DNA of 43,039 bases, taken from IMG/VR virus record IMGVR_UViG_3300020214_000038, positions 1 through 43,039 of that record; one strand, given 5' to 3'. Below the pieces are notes generated by a model. The model worked only from the letters and a program-made list of their open reading frames with translations, was not told the DNA's origin and did no database searches. The stretch is from a virus. The translations under genes were made by a program, and so were the position numbers. Below, piece by piece: positions 7,181 through 15,020 of the stretch (the first letter of the stretch is position 1; each line of letters opens with the position of its first letter).

Positions 7181-9436
7181 TTAATTACAATTCCAACGAC
7201 GTAGAGCTTTATTGATTCTTGAATCTGGGTCTCTTGCAGTTTTTGCAGAGGTTAGTTTTGCTTTCATACCTTTCATACGACGGCAAAAGGACTTGCGACG
7301 ATCAGCCCTTTTGCCAGTAGGCTTTTTTTCGGTTACTGCAGTTTGAAGTTTTGAACCTGGATTTTCACGACGATAAGCATCCACTGTTGATTGACTTAAT
7401 CCATCAACTCCATCTTTACGATTTTTTTCTTGCCAATCTTCTAGTAATTTTGAAATATGTAGTTCAGATCTCCAATTAGAGAATCCTTCTTTCTTTACAC
7501 AGTTTGGATATCTTTTTCCAAACATTGTCTTCATTCCTTTTTTCTTATAACCAGGCCAGCACTTCTCATCAATTACCTCAATTTCCTCCCTTATTCCAGC
7601 AGCTTGTTTTGCCTGTCTAAGTTGCTGCATATTTCCACCAGTTGCTAGTGGAAGATTAGCAGAGTTAGTTGCATTATCGAGTGCTTTTTTTACTGATTTA
7701 CCAGCAACTGCATTGGCAATCGCTGGAGCTGCAAGAAGGGCAGCACCTGCAGCAAGAGGAATAATAGGCAGTTCACTAAGTTGTTCACCTTCTGGTTCGT
7801 AAGAGTTGTATTGCATTTTATCAACTGCCCTTGCAAATGGATCACCTGCTCCAGAAATACGACTCTGCCTTGCATAGTTTACTAAAGGATTTCCTCCACC
7901 AGATGGCTTCCCATTTAACGGGATTTCACCCTTATTCTTGAGGTTGGTTCTTATCTTTTGTATCAAACCACCAAGAAATTCATCAAGTTGTTCGCCATTA
8001 GATTCGCTTGGTTTCAGTGGTTCTGGTTTAATAATATTTACTGTCTCAATCTCAGTCGGAAAGAAATCATCTCTCCAATTAGAAAGCACATATGCCTCAC
8101 TCTTGTTACCCCAGTTAGCAGCACCTACCTTACGACACTTTACCAGTGCTCCAGAGGCATATGCAGAGGGCCAGACGCTATATCTCGACTTGACCTTATG
8201 GTAGCAAGCGTCTTTTGTGCCACTACCCTTACCCTTTCTGTCTGATTCTTCGTTCATTTCTCCACTGTCAACGTAATCTGCTGCTGTATCTATGTAGTCA
8301 GCGGCTTTTGTGATCTTTGATTGCACCCATGCTTCTACGTTTCCTTCACCTTTTGCCATTTTTTTTCTCAGTCTCTTGGCAGCACCAATTATTGTAGATA
8401 GTTCTGAACGAGCCATAGAATACTCGTGATCTCTTGTATTTGACACTGTTGGGCACTCCTCATTTCCGTGACATGGGCAGTATGTGCCCTTTTTAGTGTG
8501 ATTGCAAAGTTTTTTCTCAATCAGTCCTACTAAATCAGTTTCCTCTTTACGTGTTTTTCTTTTCCGTCTTTTTTTACTTGGTGAATCAGTTGAAACATAA
8601 GTTGGTTTTGCAGCACCAGTTTTTGCCTGTTGTCCAGGATCTGCTGCTTTCTTTCTTCTTGCAGCAGATAACCTTTCTGCTTTCGTCATGCTTGCTCTTT
8701 TTGCAGAAGAGACACACTTGGGAGTTCCTTCTCCTGGTTCATCACTTGCACAAGTTCCACCTGTTACAACATTAACCCAACCACCTTTACCATCCTTTGA
8801 TTTCGACTTGCCAAACCAGTCACGGAGACCTTCTTCAGATATACTAGAACCATTTCCATTTCCATTAGAACCATTGCCTTCAGAATCATCTTCCTTATCA
8901 AGCATACCATCACGACCTATCACATATCCAACAGGAATTGGTTTACACTTTTTATCTGTATAGCAATAATAGTTTCCTGGTTCACACTTATTCCTCTTTT
9001 TTTCCTCGTTCATTTCTTCTGTTTTTCTTTTCATTGAGTTAATAAATTTTCTAAAAATAGCAGCTTCAGAAGTCTTTCCCATCACTCTTGCTCTTTGTTC
9101 CATCGCAATTGCTGCTTGAATTTTGTGAGCATGAGATCTTCCAGAATTTTTTATTTTAGAAACACTTTCTTTTGCGGTTGCAACATCCTTAAATCCCAAT
9201 CCGTGAATTGTTCCTTTTGGATCTTCATCTGTATAGAGATCAGAGTGTTTATCAGACTTATCTGGTTGTCCTGGTTTCTTTGGAATACGAGGATTATTCA
9301 TTTCATTGAAAGGTGACTTTGATTTTGTGTCTTCACCCTTTGCTCTTTTTTTACGAGCAGCACAATGAGCTTTCTGAGAAAATCCACTAGGATTATCGCA
9401 GTTTATTGATCTTTTATATTTGTCAGACCAACTCAT
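7181..9436 (-). CDS. Mosaic Cys-containing basic protein between the terminase genes (751 aa)
   Basis: This large protein sits between gp16 and gp17, which adjoin in T4. It looks like a string of short modules. They include a Cys-containing SWSDKYKRSINC start (residues 1-30), a helical GTIHGLGFKDVATAKESV...HKIQAAIAMEQRAR block (about 75-135), a Gly/Asn-rich linker (about 185-200), and a KDGKGGWVNVVTGGTC segment (about 215-245) resembling DUF5872. A helical HEYSMARSEL...WVQSKITKAADYIDTAADYVDSG block follows near 335-395. Later come DACYHKVKSRYSVWPSAYASG (about 410), a hydrophobic Ala-rich stretch PLAAGAALLAAPAIANAVAG (about 555-580), CWPGYKKKGMKTMFGKRYPNC (about 628-650), and a final RRKSFCRRMKGMKAKL...ALRRWNC module. 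Such modules recur in marine cyanophage proteins. The function is unknown. Base composition looks less AT-rich than its neighbours. Confidence 0.85.
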   Translation of the reverse strand: MSWSDKYKRSINCDNPSGFSQKAHCAARKKRAKGEDTKSKSPFNEMNNPRIPKKPGQPDKSDKHSDLYTDEDPKGTIHGLGFKDVATAKESVSKIKNSGRSHAHKIQAAIAMEQRARVMGKTSEAAIFRKFINSMKRKTEEMNEEKKRNKCEPGNYYCYTDKKCKPIPVGYVIGRDGMLDKEDDSEGNGSNGNGNGSSISEEGLRDWFGKSKSKDGKGGWVNVVTGGTCASDEPGEGTPKCVSSAKRASMTKAERLSAARRKKAADPGQQAKTGAAKPTYVSTDSPSKKRRKRKTRKEETDLVGLIEKKLCNHTKKGTYCPCHGNEECPTVSNTRDHEYSMARSELSTIIGAAKRLRKKMAKGEGNVEAWVQSKITKAADYIDTAADYVDSGEMNEESDRKGKGSGTKDACYHKVKSRYSVWPSAYASGALVKCRKVGAANWGNKSEAYVLSNWRDDFFPTEIETVNIIKPEPLKPSESNGEQLDEFLGGLIQKIRTNLKNKGEIPLNGKPSGGGNPLVNYARQSRISGAGDPFARAVDKMQYNSYEPEGEQLSELPIIPLAAGAALLAAPAIANAVAGKSVKKALDNATNSANLPLATGGNMQQLRQAKQAAGIREEIEVIDEKCWPGYKKKGMKTMFGKRYPNCVKKEGFSNWRSELHISKLLEDWQEKNRKDGVDGLSQSTVDAYRRENPGSKLQTAVTEKKPTGKRADRRKSFCRRMKGMKAKLTSAKTARDPDSRINKALRRWNCN

Positions 9437-9448
9437 TGAAAAAAGATA

Positions 9449-9862
9449 TTACTCTTTATTATTTAGAAAACCTTGTTTAAGTATCTTTGACAAATCAGCT
9501 GTAGATCCAACAAATAGTGCATTATTATTAGTGACATTTGCTGTTTTTACACTATCTTCCTCTACCTCTTTTAATTTTTTTTGGAGATCAATCAACTTAT
9601 CAGTTGTATCAGCGACACTTTTAATTAACTGCCCTGCAACTTCATATGCCCTAGGACTTCCACCCTCACCAGCAAGTTCCATGATACCGTTAATTGCCTC
9701 CTGACCTTTTTCAATTAAAGAATATAAATTGGCACGAGTATATTCGTAATCTTTTTTAATATCATCTTTATTTCCATCAACAATTTTAACATTCGTTGAT
9801 TGTTTTTCAACAATGCCAGAATCTGTATTGAAAGTTAAATCTAAATTTTCATATCCAGACAT
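9449..9862 (-). CDS. 16: Terminase small subunit gp16
   Basis: This 137-aa protein recognises phage DNA and regulates the gp17 motor; T4 gp16 is 164 aa. Family marks are the DYEYTRANLYSLIEKGQEAI helix, the conserved GSPRAYEVAGQLIKSVADTTDKLIDLQKKL helical hairpin (about residues 67-97) that forms the central oligomeric coiled coil, and the C-terminal NNALFVGSTADLSKIL motif. It begins seven bases after the gp15 stop. Unlike in T4, its 3' end does not overlap gp17: the 751-aa mosaic gene intervenes. A variant late motif (TCTAAATA, 9460-9467) lies within its last codons and would serve the mosaic gene. Confidence 0.93.
   Translation of the reverse strand: MSGYENLDLTFNTDSGIVEKQSTNVKIVDGNKDDIKKDYEYTRANLYSLIEKGQEAINGIMELAGEGGSPRAYEVAGQLIKSVADTTDKLIDLQKKLKEVEEDSVKTANVTNNNALFVGSTADLSKILKQGFLNNKE
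9460..9467 (-). promoter_or_regulatory. Variant late promoter motif TCTAAATA upstream of the mosaic gene
   Basis: The minus strand reads TCTAAATA followed by ATAAAG, inside the 3' end of gp16, with 23 bases to the ATG at 9436. It matches the variant sites upstream of gp20 and of the 111-aa gene. Confidence 0.45.
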
Positions 9863-9868
9863 AATGAT

Positions 9869-10714
9869 TTATGAGTCCCCACCCTGACCAATATTATATC
9901 TTCTAGAATCTGTAAAAAATTCAAAAGTTTCTGAAAATCCAAAATTGTCATCTGGACCAAGAAGTGCATCGTCAATTGATGATATAATGCCATCATTGTT
10001 AAGATCCTCAACAGCTTTTGGTACAACTGTATATCTCATTTCTCGTTTAGCTGAAATTTGATTTGTACCACTATATGTATCAACTTGAACTTTTCTAATT
10101 AGGCCATCTCCAGATTCAGAAATAGCACCAAACAGATAAGTTTTAGCTGTAAATGATAGTGTATAAATTAAAGCTCTTCTTGTGCTGAAATCTCCTTCAT
10201 AATCATCTTGAAAAGAGACATTATTTAAAATTATTGGTATATCTCGTTTTTCTCCAATTGAATTTACTAAATCAATTGTCAAATTAAATGCTGGTTGAAA
10301 ACATGGTAAAATTTGTTCAACAATTTGAAGTGCATCATCGTTTAACTTGCAATAAATTGATAGATCAAATCCAATATTATATGGAACTGGCATAAAAACT
10401 TTTTTTAATTTAGGCCCATCAGAGGCTTTAAATGTCTGAGTTATTCCCGCTTTTCTACTCGCATCATAACTTAGAGATACCATTTCAAACGACATTCTCG
10501 GCAAAGTTACCGCAATCTGTTTATTTAATTCTGACTGTTCAGATAATCTGGCAAAAAACTTTTGCTTAGGTCCATATGATATTGGTACTCTAAGTTCATC
10601 AACTATATTAGAATCATTTTTGTCATAATGCCTAATATAGATTTGATTGAATAGAGTTCCAAATCCTATAATAGTTTTTCTGATAATTTCGTGATAATGA
10701 TACGATCCTAACAT
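9869..10714 (-). CDS. 15: Tail sheath stabiliser / tail terminator gp15
   Basis: This 281-aa protein caps the tail after sheath polymerisation and joins tail to neck; T4 gp15 is 272 aa. Recognisable are the LGSYHYHEIIRKTIIGFGTLFNQIYIRH start, the ITVTLPRMSFEM-like strand (VTLPRMSFEMVSLSYD), the MPVPYNIGFDLSIYCKLNDDALQIVEQILPCFQPAFNL block (about residues 120-160), and the DYEGDFSTRRALIYTLSFTAKTYLFG strand near 195-220. The ATG overlaps the gp14 stop in a TAATG junction. The last gp14 codons (GGA GGT TAT) double as its GGAGG ribosome binding site. Position gp14-gp15-gp16 matches T4. Confidence 0.96.
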   Translation of the reverse strand: MLGSYHYHEIIRKTIIGFGTLFNQIYIRHYDKNDSNIVDELRVPISYGPKQKFFARLSEQSELNKQIAVTLPRMSFEMVSLSYDASRKAGITQTFKASDGPKLKKVFMPVPYNIGFDLSIYCKLNDDALQIVEQILPCFQPAFNLTIDLVNSIGEKRDIPIILNNVSFQDDYEGDFSTRRALIYTLSFTAKTYLFGAISESGDGLIRKVQVDTYSGTNQISAKREMRYTVVPKAVEDLNNDGIISSIDDALLGPDDNFGFSETFEFFTDSRRYNIGQGGDS

Positions 10715-13700
10715 TAATAACCTCCAAATGGATTTGATTCCGAAAAGTCTATGATTTGATCCGCTTCAAATTCAATTTCATCATTTTGCTCAAAGTCATC
10801 TAAGTTTCTTAATGAAGCATTTGCAGGAACTTCATCTTTAGTTAAATACTCATCAATAACATATATAGCCGACGATGCAGCACCAACCAACAGTTCTCCA
10901 GATCTAAACTTACCATTTTCAATGGAAATCTGAATTATTCTTTCGTTAGCATCCCAACGCTTAACTCTTGCACGTGTGCTTGAGATAGATCCTGTAACAA
11001 CCTCATTAAACCAATAAGTACCAACTCCAGTAATTTGTGGAGGTGATCCAACTGTAACTGTTGGCGGTGATTGATATCCAGCACCTGGGTCATCAATTAA
11101 GATATAATCGACTTCATTAGTGACAGAGTTCAATACTGCTCTTCCTCTTGCAGTTGCAAATCCTGCAGTAAAGTCTCTATCAGTTACCGTATTTGCGATA
11201 CTTACTGTAGGTGCGATTGTGTATCCAATACCTGGTTTTGTAATAACAACTGAAGTTATAGTGCCAGAAACTCCAACAACACCATAACCCGTTGGAATTT
11301 GTCCTAGAGGTGTAGAAATAGTTACTGAAGGTGGTTCTGTATATCCGAGACCAGCATTTGTTACTAAAAGTTGATTCAATCTTCCTGAAGATCTTAAATT
11401 TGCAATAGCAGTCGCTTTAAAATTCGATGCTACTCCAGTGGGATTAGATACAGTTACATTTGGAGAAGTTATATAACCATAACCACCATAAGTCAACGTT
11501 ACTGAAGTAACAACTCCAGAACTAACACTTGCAATTCCAGTCGCTCTAAAATCAGAAGGAGTGCCTGTAGGTGCCTCAATTGAAACGGATGTGATTGCTG
11601 TAATAATTCCAGAAAGCGTGGTGCTATTATTGTCTATGGATATTACTCTTCCATTTGATATTGAGCACCCAATACTAATCGAGTTTGGATTTCCTATGGC
11701 ATCTTCAAAACTATCAAAAATAACAGTATTTGCATTTGGTGTTGGTGTTGATATTGGAATTGAAGTTGTTCCAGTTGATATAATTGTTCCAAAAATATCA
11801 TCAAGTAGGATTTGACTATTTGTAGAATTTTTGATAATTGGTGGAGTTATATTCGAGTTTGTAATTAAATCAATAAGTGTAACTGTGGCTGGGAAAAAGA
11901 ATCCAACTCCATCTGTACCATCAACTGTTAGTTGAATTAATTGACTTGCTCCAGTATATGAACTCTCAATATAAAGATAGTGCCAAGTATCATCTAATGC
12001 ATATGTTGATGATGTTAATGAAATAGTGCCAACACCAACCTCAAAATAACCAGAATCATTAATCCTAACATTGACATTTTTAGCATATCCACCATTTGAT
12101 ATCTTGTTCAATTCTAAAAATGTTGTTATTCCAGATAAATTAGATGGAACTTTAGCGAACATTTGTATAGATCCACTAGTTCCAATTGAAACTACTCCTG
12201 CACCAGATACTGATGGTCTAGTGACGTTTCGATCTGCAGATGTGGAAATTAATTTCCAAGAGTTTGAACCAAACCTTGGTTCATTTACAAATCCAGATTC
12301 TAGAGATAAGAAATCAATATTTAGAGATGGTTCTACCGTATAGTATCTACCAGAACTCAGTAGAGAATATGTGATTGTAGATATACCGCCAGATACAATT
12401 AGTGAAGAAGATGTTGTAGCAGTTGATGCTATTCCTGTAGGATTGTCAAAGGTTAATATTGGATTTGTAATGTAAAATTGTCCAGATGATGCTATCGAAA
12501 TACTAGAAACAGATTCTCCATATCCAACTCCACCAATTGCGGTGACTGTTGCAGTCGAACCAACACCAGTTGGATTGCTAATAGTGACAGTTGGATTTTG
12601 ACTGTATCCAATACCAATATTTGTAATATTAAATGAAGATAATTGTTCATTTGCAATATTTGTAGTAGCAGTAGCCGTTACAAATCCAATTGGATTTGGA
12701 GCACTAAATGTAACCCCTATACTAAGTTTTGGGGAATAACTAGATCCACCATTATTGATTACCACTCTATCTAATGCTGTATCAACTATGACTGCGGTTC
12801 CAGCTGCACCAATAAAAGTTGGACCTGAGAAACTAATATTTGGCGCTGTGGCGTATCCTTGTCCGCCAGAAGTTACAGGTGCAAATGATACTCCTTTTCT
12901 ATGAATATCAATTGAACATGTTGCAGCGGCACCTGCTCCGCCACCACCACTAATTGTTATCTTTGGTATTGAACTATATCCAAATCCAGCATCTGTTAAA
13001 ATAATTTCTTTAATTGAACGAGTACCAGCAATTGACGTTGTGATTGCAACTGCTTTTGCAGTTCTTCCAAATGCTGGGGCACTGGAAAAAGTTACAGTTG
13101 GAGTTGATGTAAATCCATACCCATCATTATTCAAATAAATTTTTCTAATATAATTGCTATTAATATCAGCACCAACAATTGCCGTTTGTCCAAACCCAAC
13201 TAACTTAAGTGATATAATTTCACCTTGATTTGATATTGTCGAATCAATTTCAGAATTACCAGTATCAATAACTTCATTTTCGTATTCAAAAAGTTCACAC
13301 GATAATTCATAAACATAGGTTTTACCTAGTTGATAAAAAGGTTTTTCGTGCTCAACAAATTTAACTTCAAATAATCTTTGTCCAAATGGGAAGTATATTA
13401 AATCACCCTCTCTTGGTCTAAGAGACACTTCTACTTCATATGGATCTTGCTCGGAAATAAATGGGGTAATGAAGTCTTCATATCTTTCTGTTGAAATTAC
13501 TAAACTTAATTCATCTTTTAAGTTCATTCCAAATTTTGTTAAAATATCACCACCGCCAGTATATCCATCATAATTATTTACATATGCTTCTAAATGATAA
13601 TACTCATCAAATTTAGAAGTTTGAACCTCTTCAATAATTGTTTTTCTATTAACAAAAAATCTAGGAATATAAACAATATCAACACCATGTATCTCTAAAT

Positions 13701-13773
13701 GTTCATTAATCAATTCTTGAATTAATCTTTGTTCTCCTGGGGAACCTTGTAGAAAAAAAGGATTTAATGCCAT
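10714..13773 (-). CDS. 14: Neck protein gp14, greatly expanded (1019 aa)
   Basis: The ends of this protein are a neck gp14 (T4: 256 aa). The start is ALNPFFLQGSPGEQRLIQELINEHLEIHG, followed through about residue 180 by the REGDLIYFPFGQRLFEVKFVEHEKPFYQLG block. The last 100 residues (about 915-1019) run from TYWFNEVV to FSESNPFGGY. Between them are about 730 extra residues. About seven GxGY-type beta repeats (194-485) come first, then a LamG-like lectin domain (about 490-660, with DTWHYLYIESSYTG and LTVDGTDG strands), then four more repeats (about 750-912). The ATG at 13773 is chosen over an in-frame TTG 12 bases upstream. It lies four bases after the gp13 stop. The insertion probably projects from the neck as an adhesin-like extension. 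Confidence 0.93.
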   Translation of the reverse strand: MALNPFFLQGSPGEQRLIQELINEHLEIHGVDIVYIPRFFVNRKTIIEEVQTSKFDEYYHLEAYVNNYDGYTGGGDILTKFGMNLKDELSLVISTERYEDFITPFISEQDPYEVEVSLRPREGDLIYFPFGQRLFEVKFVEHEKPFYQLGKTYVYELSCELFEYENEVIDTGNSEIDSTISNQGEIISLKLVGFGQTAIVGADINSNYIRKIYLNNDGYGFTSTPTVTFSSAPAFGRTAKAVAITTSIAGTRSIKEIILTDAGFGYSSIPKITISGGGGAGAAATCSIDIHRKGVSFAPVTSGGQGYATAPNISFSGPTFIGAAGTAVIVDTALDRVVINNGGSSYSPKLSIGVTFSAPNPIGFVTATATTNIANEQLSSFNITNIGIGYSQNPTVTISNPTGVGSTATVTAIGGVGYGESVSSISIASSGQFYITNPILTFDNPTGIASTATTSSSLIVSGGISTITYSLLSSGRYYTVEPSLNIDFLSLESGFVNEPRFGSNSWKLISTSADRNVTRPSVSGAGVVSIGTSGSIQMFAKVPSNLSGITTFLELNKISNGGYAKNVNVRINDSGYFEVGVGTISLTSSTYALDDTWHYLYIESSYTGASQLIQLTVDGTDGVGFFFPATVTLIDLITNSNITPPIIKNSTNSQILLDDIFGTIISTGTTSIPISTPTPNANTVIFDSFEDAIGNPNSISIGCSISNGRVISIDNNSTTLSGIITAITSVSIEAPTGTPSDFRATGIASVSSGVVTSVTLTYGGYGYITSPNVTVSNPTGVASNFKATAIANLRSSGRLNQLLVTNAGLGYTEPPSVTISTPLGQIPTGYGVVGVSGTITSVVITKPGIGYTIAPTVSIANTVTDRDFTAGFATARGRAVLNSVTNEVDYILIDDPGAGYQSPPTVTVGSPPQITGVGTYWFNEVVTGSISSTRARVKRWDANERIIQISIENGKFRSGELLVGAASSAIYVIDEYLTKDEVPANASLRNLDDFEQNDEIEFEADQIIDFSESNPFGGY
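11030..11520 (-). repeat. C-terminal set of beta repeats inside gp14
   Basis: Four consecutive protein repeats of about 35-45 residues share the pattern [VIL]xxVxVxxxGxGYxxxPxVTV. Examples are TSVTLTYGGYGYITSPNVTV, NQLLVTNAGLGYTEPPSVTI, TSVVITKPGIGYTIAPTVSI and DYILIDDPGAGYQSPPTVTV. The DNA copies have diverged, so the repeat is best seen at protein level. Confidence 0.8.
11790..12305 (-). other. LamG / concanavalin-like domain embedded in gp14
   Basis: Residues about 490-660 of gp14 contain a beta-sandwich-like segment: NSWKLISTSADRNV, then SGSIQMFAKVPSNLSG, DDTWHYLYIESSYTG and IQLTVDGTDGVGFF. The W-H-x-hydrophobic strand followed by a VDG turn is typical of laminin-G / concanavalin A-like lectin domains. 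It interrupts the tandem beta repeats. The assignment is by pattern only. Confidence 0.5.
12319..13194 (-). repeat. N-terminal set of beta repeats inside gp14
   Basis: About seven repeats, some degenerate, of the same GxGY type begin at residue 194 of gp14. Examples are RKIYLNNDGYGFTSTPTVTF, KEIILTDAGFGYSSIPKITI, SSFNITNIGIGYSQNPTVTI and SSISIASSGQFYITNPILTF. Each is followed by a Gly/Ala-rich turn such as NPTGVGSTATV. They lie directly after the conserved gp14 N-terminal domain. Confidence 0.8.
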
Positions 13774-13777
13774 ATAT

Positions 13778-14623
13778 TTAACCAATCATATCCATTGGAG
13801 GTAATTCATATTCTGCTCTCATCCTTCTTTTAATATCTTCGAGCTCTCTATTGGCATCATCATATAGTTCTCTACCATTTAATTCAATACCACCTGGAAG
13901 TTTAACTCCACGGAACTTAATTAAATTTTGTCCCCATTGCCGTTTCATTAAAGAAGTAAGATAAAGTTTCAAAAAACTATCATTATATACATCAGTAAAA
14001 GTATTTGGATCTAAAATTCTATGGCAATCTATAACAATAAAATCTCCAACAGATTGTGACCCCCAATCTAAATCTAAATATAATCTATTCTGATTTTTAT
14101 TAAATCTTATTTGTTTATCTGTTGTTAGTAAAAAATCAATATCTTCTAAGTATCTTTTAACCATTGAATATTGTAAAAGTTCTATAGAGTTGAAATAATA
14201 TAGATCATTTAAAAATAATTGATATTTAATATTAAACATTCCACCACTAATTGAACTACTATTAAATTTAAATATTCTTTCAATACCAATTACCGAATCT
14301 GGAATTTGAATAAAATTAGAATTTTCATAAAATTTAGAGATCGTTGTTCCATACCCACTAATATTTGTAGAGGTTGCACTTGTAGTTACGATTCCAACTC
14401 CAGTGGTGTTTTGTGCTCGACCTCTATCGACATCGCTTTGTGTTAATTCATATTTTAAATACATTCTTTCAACACCGTCAAAATGTCTTTCTTGAAATAT
14501 TTGTAAAGCATCATCAACTAGATCGTCTATCTGATCATCATCTATATTAATTTCTAATACTGGAGCACCTAAACGCCTTAAACAATAATCTATAAGTTGC
14601 TGACGTGTTGATGGTTTTGCCAT
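13778..14623 (-). CDS. 13: Neck protein gp13
   Basis: This 281-aa head-completion protein binds the portal and, with gp14, forms the collar to which the tail attaches; T4 gp13 is 309 aa. The N-terminus (PSTRQQLIDYCLRRLGAPVLEINIDDDQIDDLVDDALQIFQERHFDG) is the conserved gp13 signature. The middle ELLQYSMVKRYLEDIDFLL and the C-terminal FLKLYLTSLMKRQWGQNLIKF with REL-D-A-RELEDIKRRM helices also fit. Its ATG overlaps the stop of the upstream coiled-coil gene (TAATG), and gp14 starts four bases after its stop, so the three are translated together. Confidence 0.96.
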   Translation of the reverse strand: MAKPSTRQQLIDYCLRRLGAPVLEINIDDDQIDDLVDDALQIFQERHFDGVERMYLKYELTQSDVDRGRAQNTTGVGIVTTSATSTNISGYGTTISKFYENSNFIQIPDSVIGIERIFKFNSSSISGGMFNIKYQLFLNDLYYFNSIELLQYSMVKRYLEDIDFLLTTDKQIRFNKNQNRLYLDLDWGSQSVGDFIVIDCHRILDPNTFTDVYNDSFLKLYLTSLMKRQWGQNLIKFRGVKLPGGIELNGRELYDDANRELEDIKRRMRAEYELPPMDMIG

Positions 14624-14988
14624 TAGATTTTCCTCTCATTGAGAGTAGTATTTGTTATTAATTCAACATCCTCAACTGCCATTTCTTTTTTAGTTCTTTT
14701 TTTCGGAGGCATGGAAACTAATCCAAATTCCATTTCTGATTCTGAAGTTTGTGATAACTTTTCTTTTTCTTTTTCCAACCTTTCCAACTCAGCAATTTTA
14801 AGTTCAGTGATAACTGTTTTTGCTTTTTCTAATTCAATAATAAAATCTTGATTTCTTTTGTTTAACTCATCAATAGTTTGATTACTAGATGCAACACGAG
14901 CTTCTAGAGCAATCACTTGACTCAATAGATCAAAAGATTTTTGTTGATAAGATCCTAATAAAATTTTATAATCTATCTCTGAAGCCAT
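14623..14988 (-). CDS. Coiled-coil protein before gp13 (121 aa)
   Basis: This 121-aa protein is mostly predicted helix. Residues about 18-78 form a heptad-rich coiled coil (LLSQVIALEARVAS..., then IDELNKRNQDFIIELEKAKTVITELKIAELERLEKEKEKL). A short tail with a basic PPKKRTKKE patch follows. It lies exactly where T4 has the neck-whisker gene wac, also a coiled coil, but it is far shorter (T4 Wac is 487 aa) and has no visible foldon. A role as a neck-associated or assembly coiled coil is inference from position. It has an exact late promoter motif 22 bases upstream and is translationally coupled to gp13. Confidence 0.8.
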   Translation of the reverse strand: MASEIDYKILLGSYQQKSFDLLSQVIALEARVASSNQTIDELNKRNQDFIIELEKAKTVITELKIAELERLEKEKEKLSQTSESEMEFGLVSMPPKKRTKKEMAVEDVELITNTTLNERKI

Positions 14989-15010
14989 ATTAATAATTTT
15001 ATAATAAAGT

Positions 15011-15018
15011 TATTTATC
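15011..15018 (-). promoter_or_regulatory. Late promoter motif GATAAATA
   Basis: The minus strand reads GATAAATA in the 32-base gap after the fibre gene, with 22 bases to the ATG at 14988. It would drive the coiled-coil, gp13, gp14 and gp15 unit. Confidence 0.7.
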
Positions 15019-15020
15019 TA

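Noticed and set aside
7690-7875. Minus-strand frame of 61 codons inside the mosaic gene
   Set aside because: It is a Gln/Leu-rich alternative frame of the mosaic coding sequence without start signals. The frames at 1158-1367, 9841-10026, 26913-27158, 37590-37844 and 38409-38600 are likewise shadows.
11030-13194. Possible DNA tandem repeat or CRISPR-like array
   Set aside because: The periodicity is at protein level and lies within an open gp14 frame. The DNA copies are diverged and there are no constant repeats with unique spacers.
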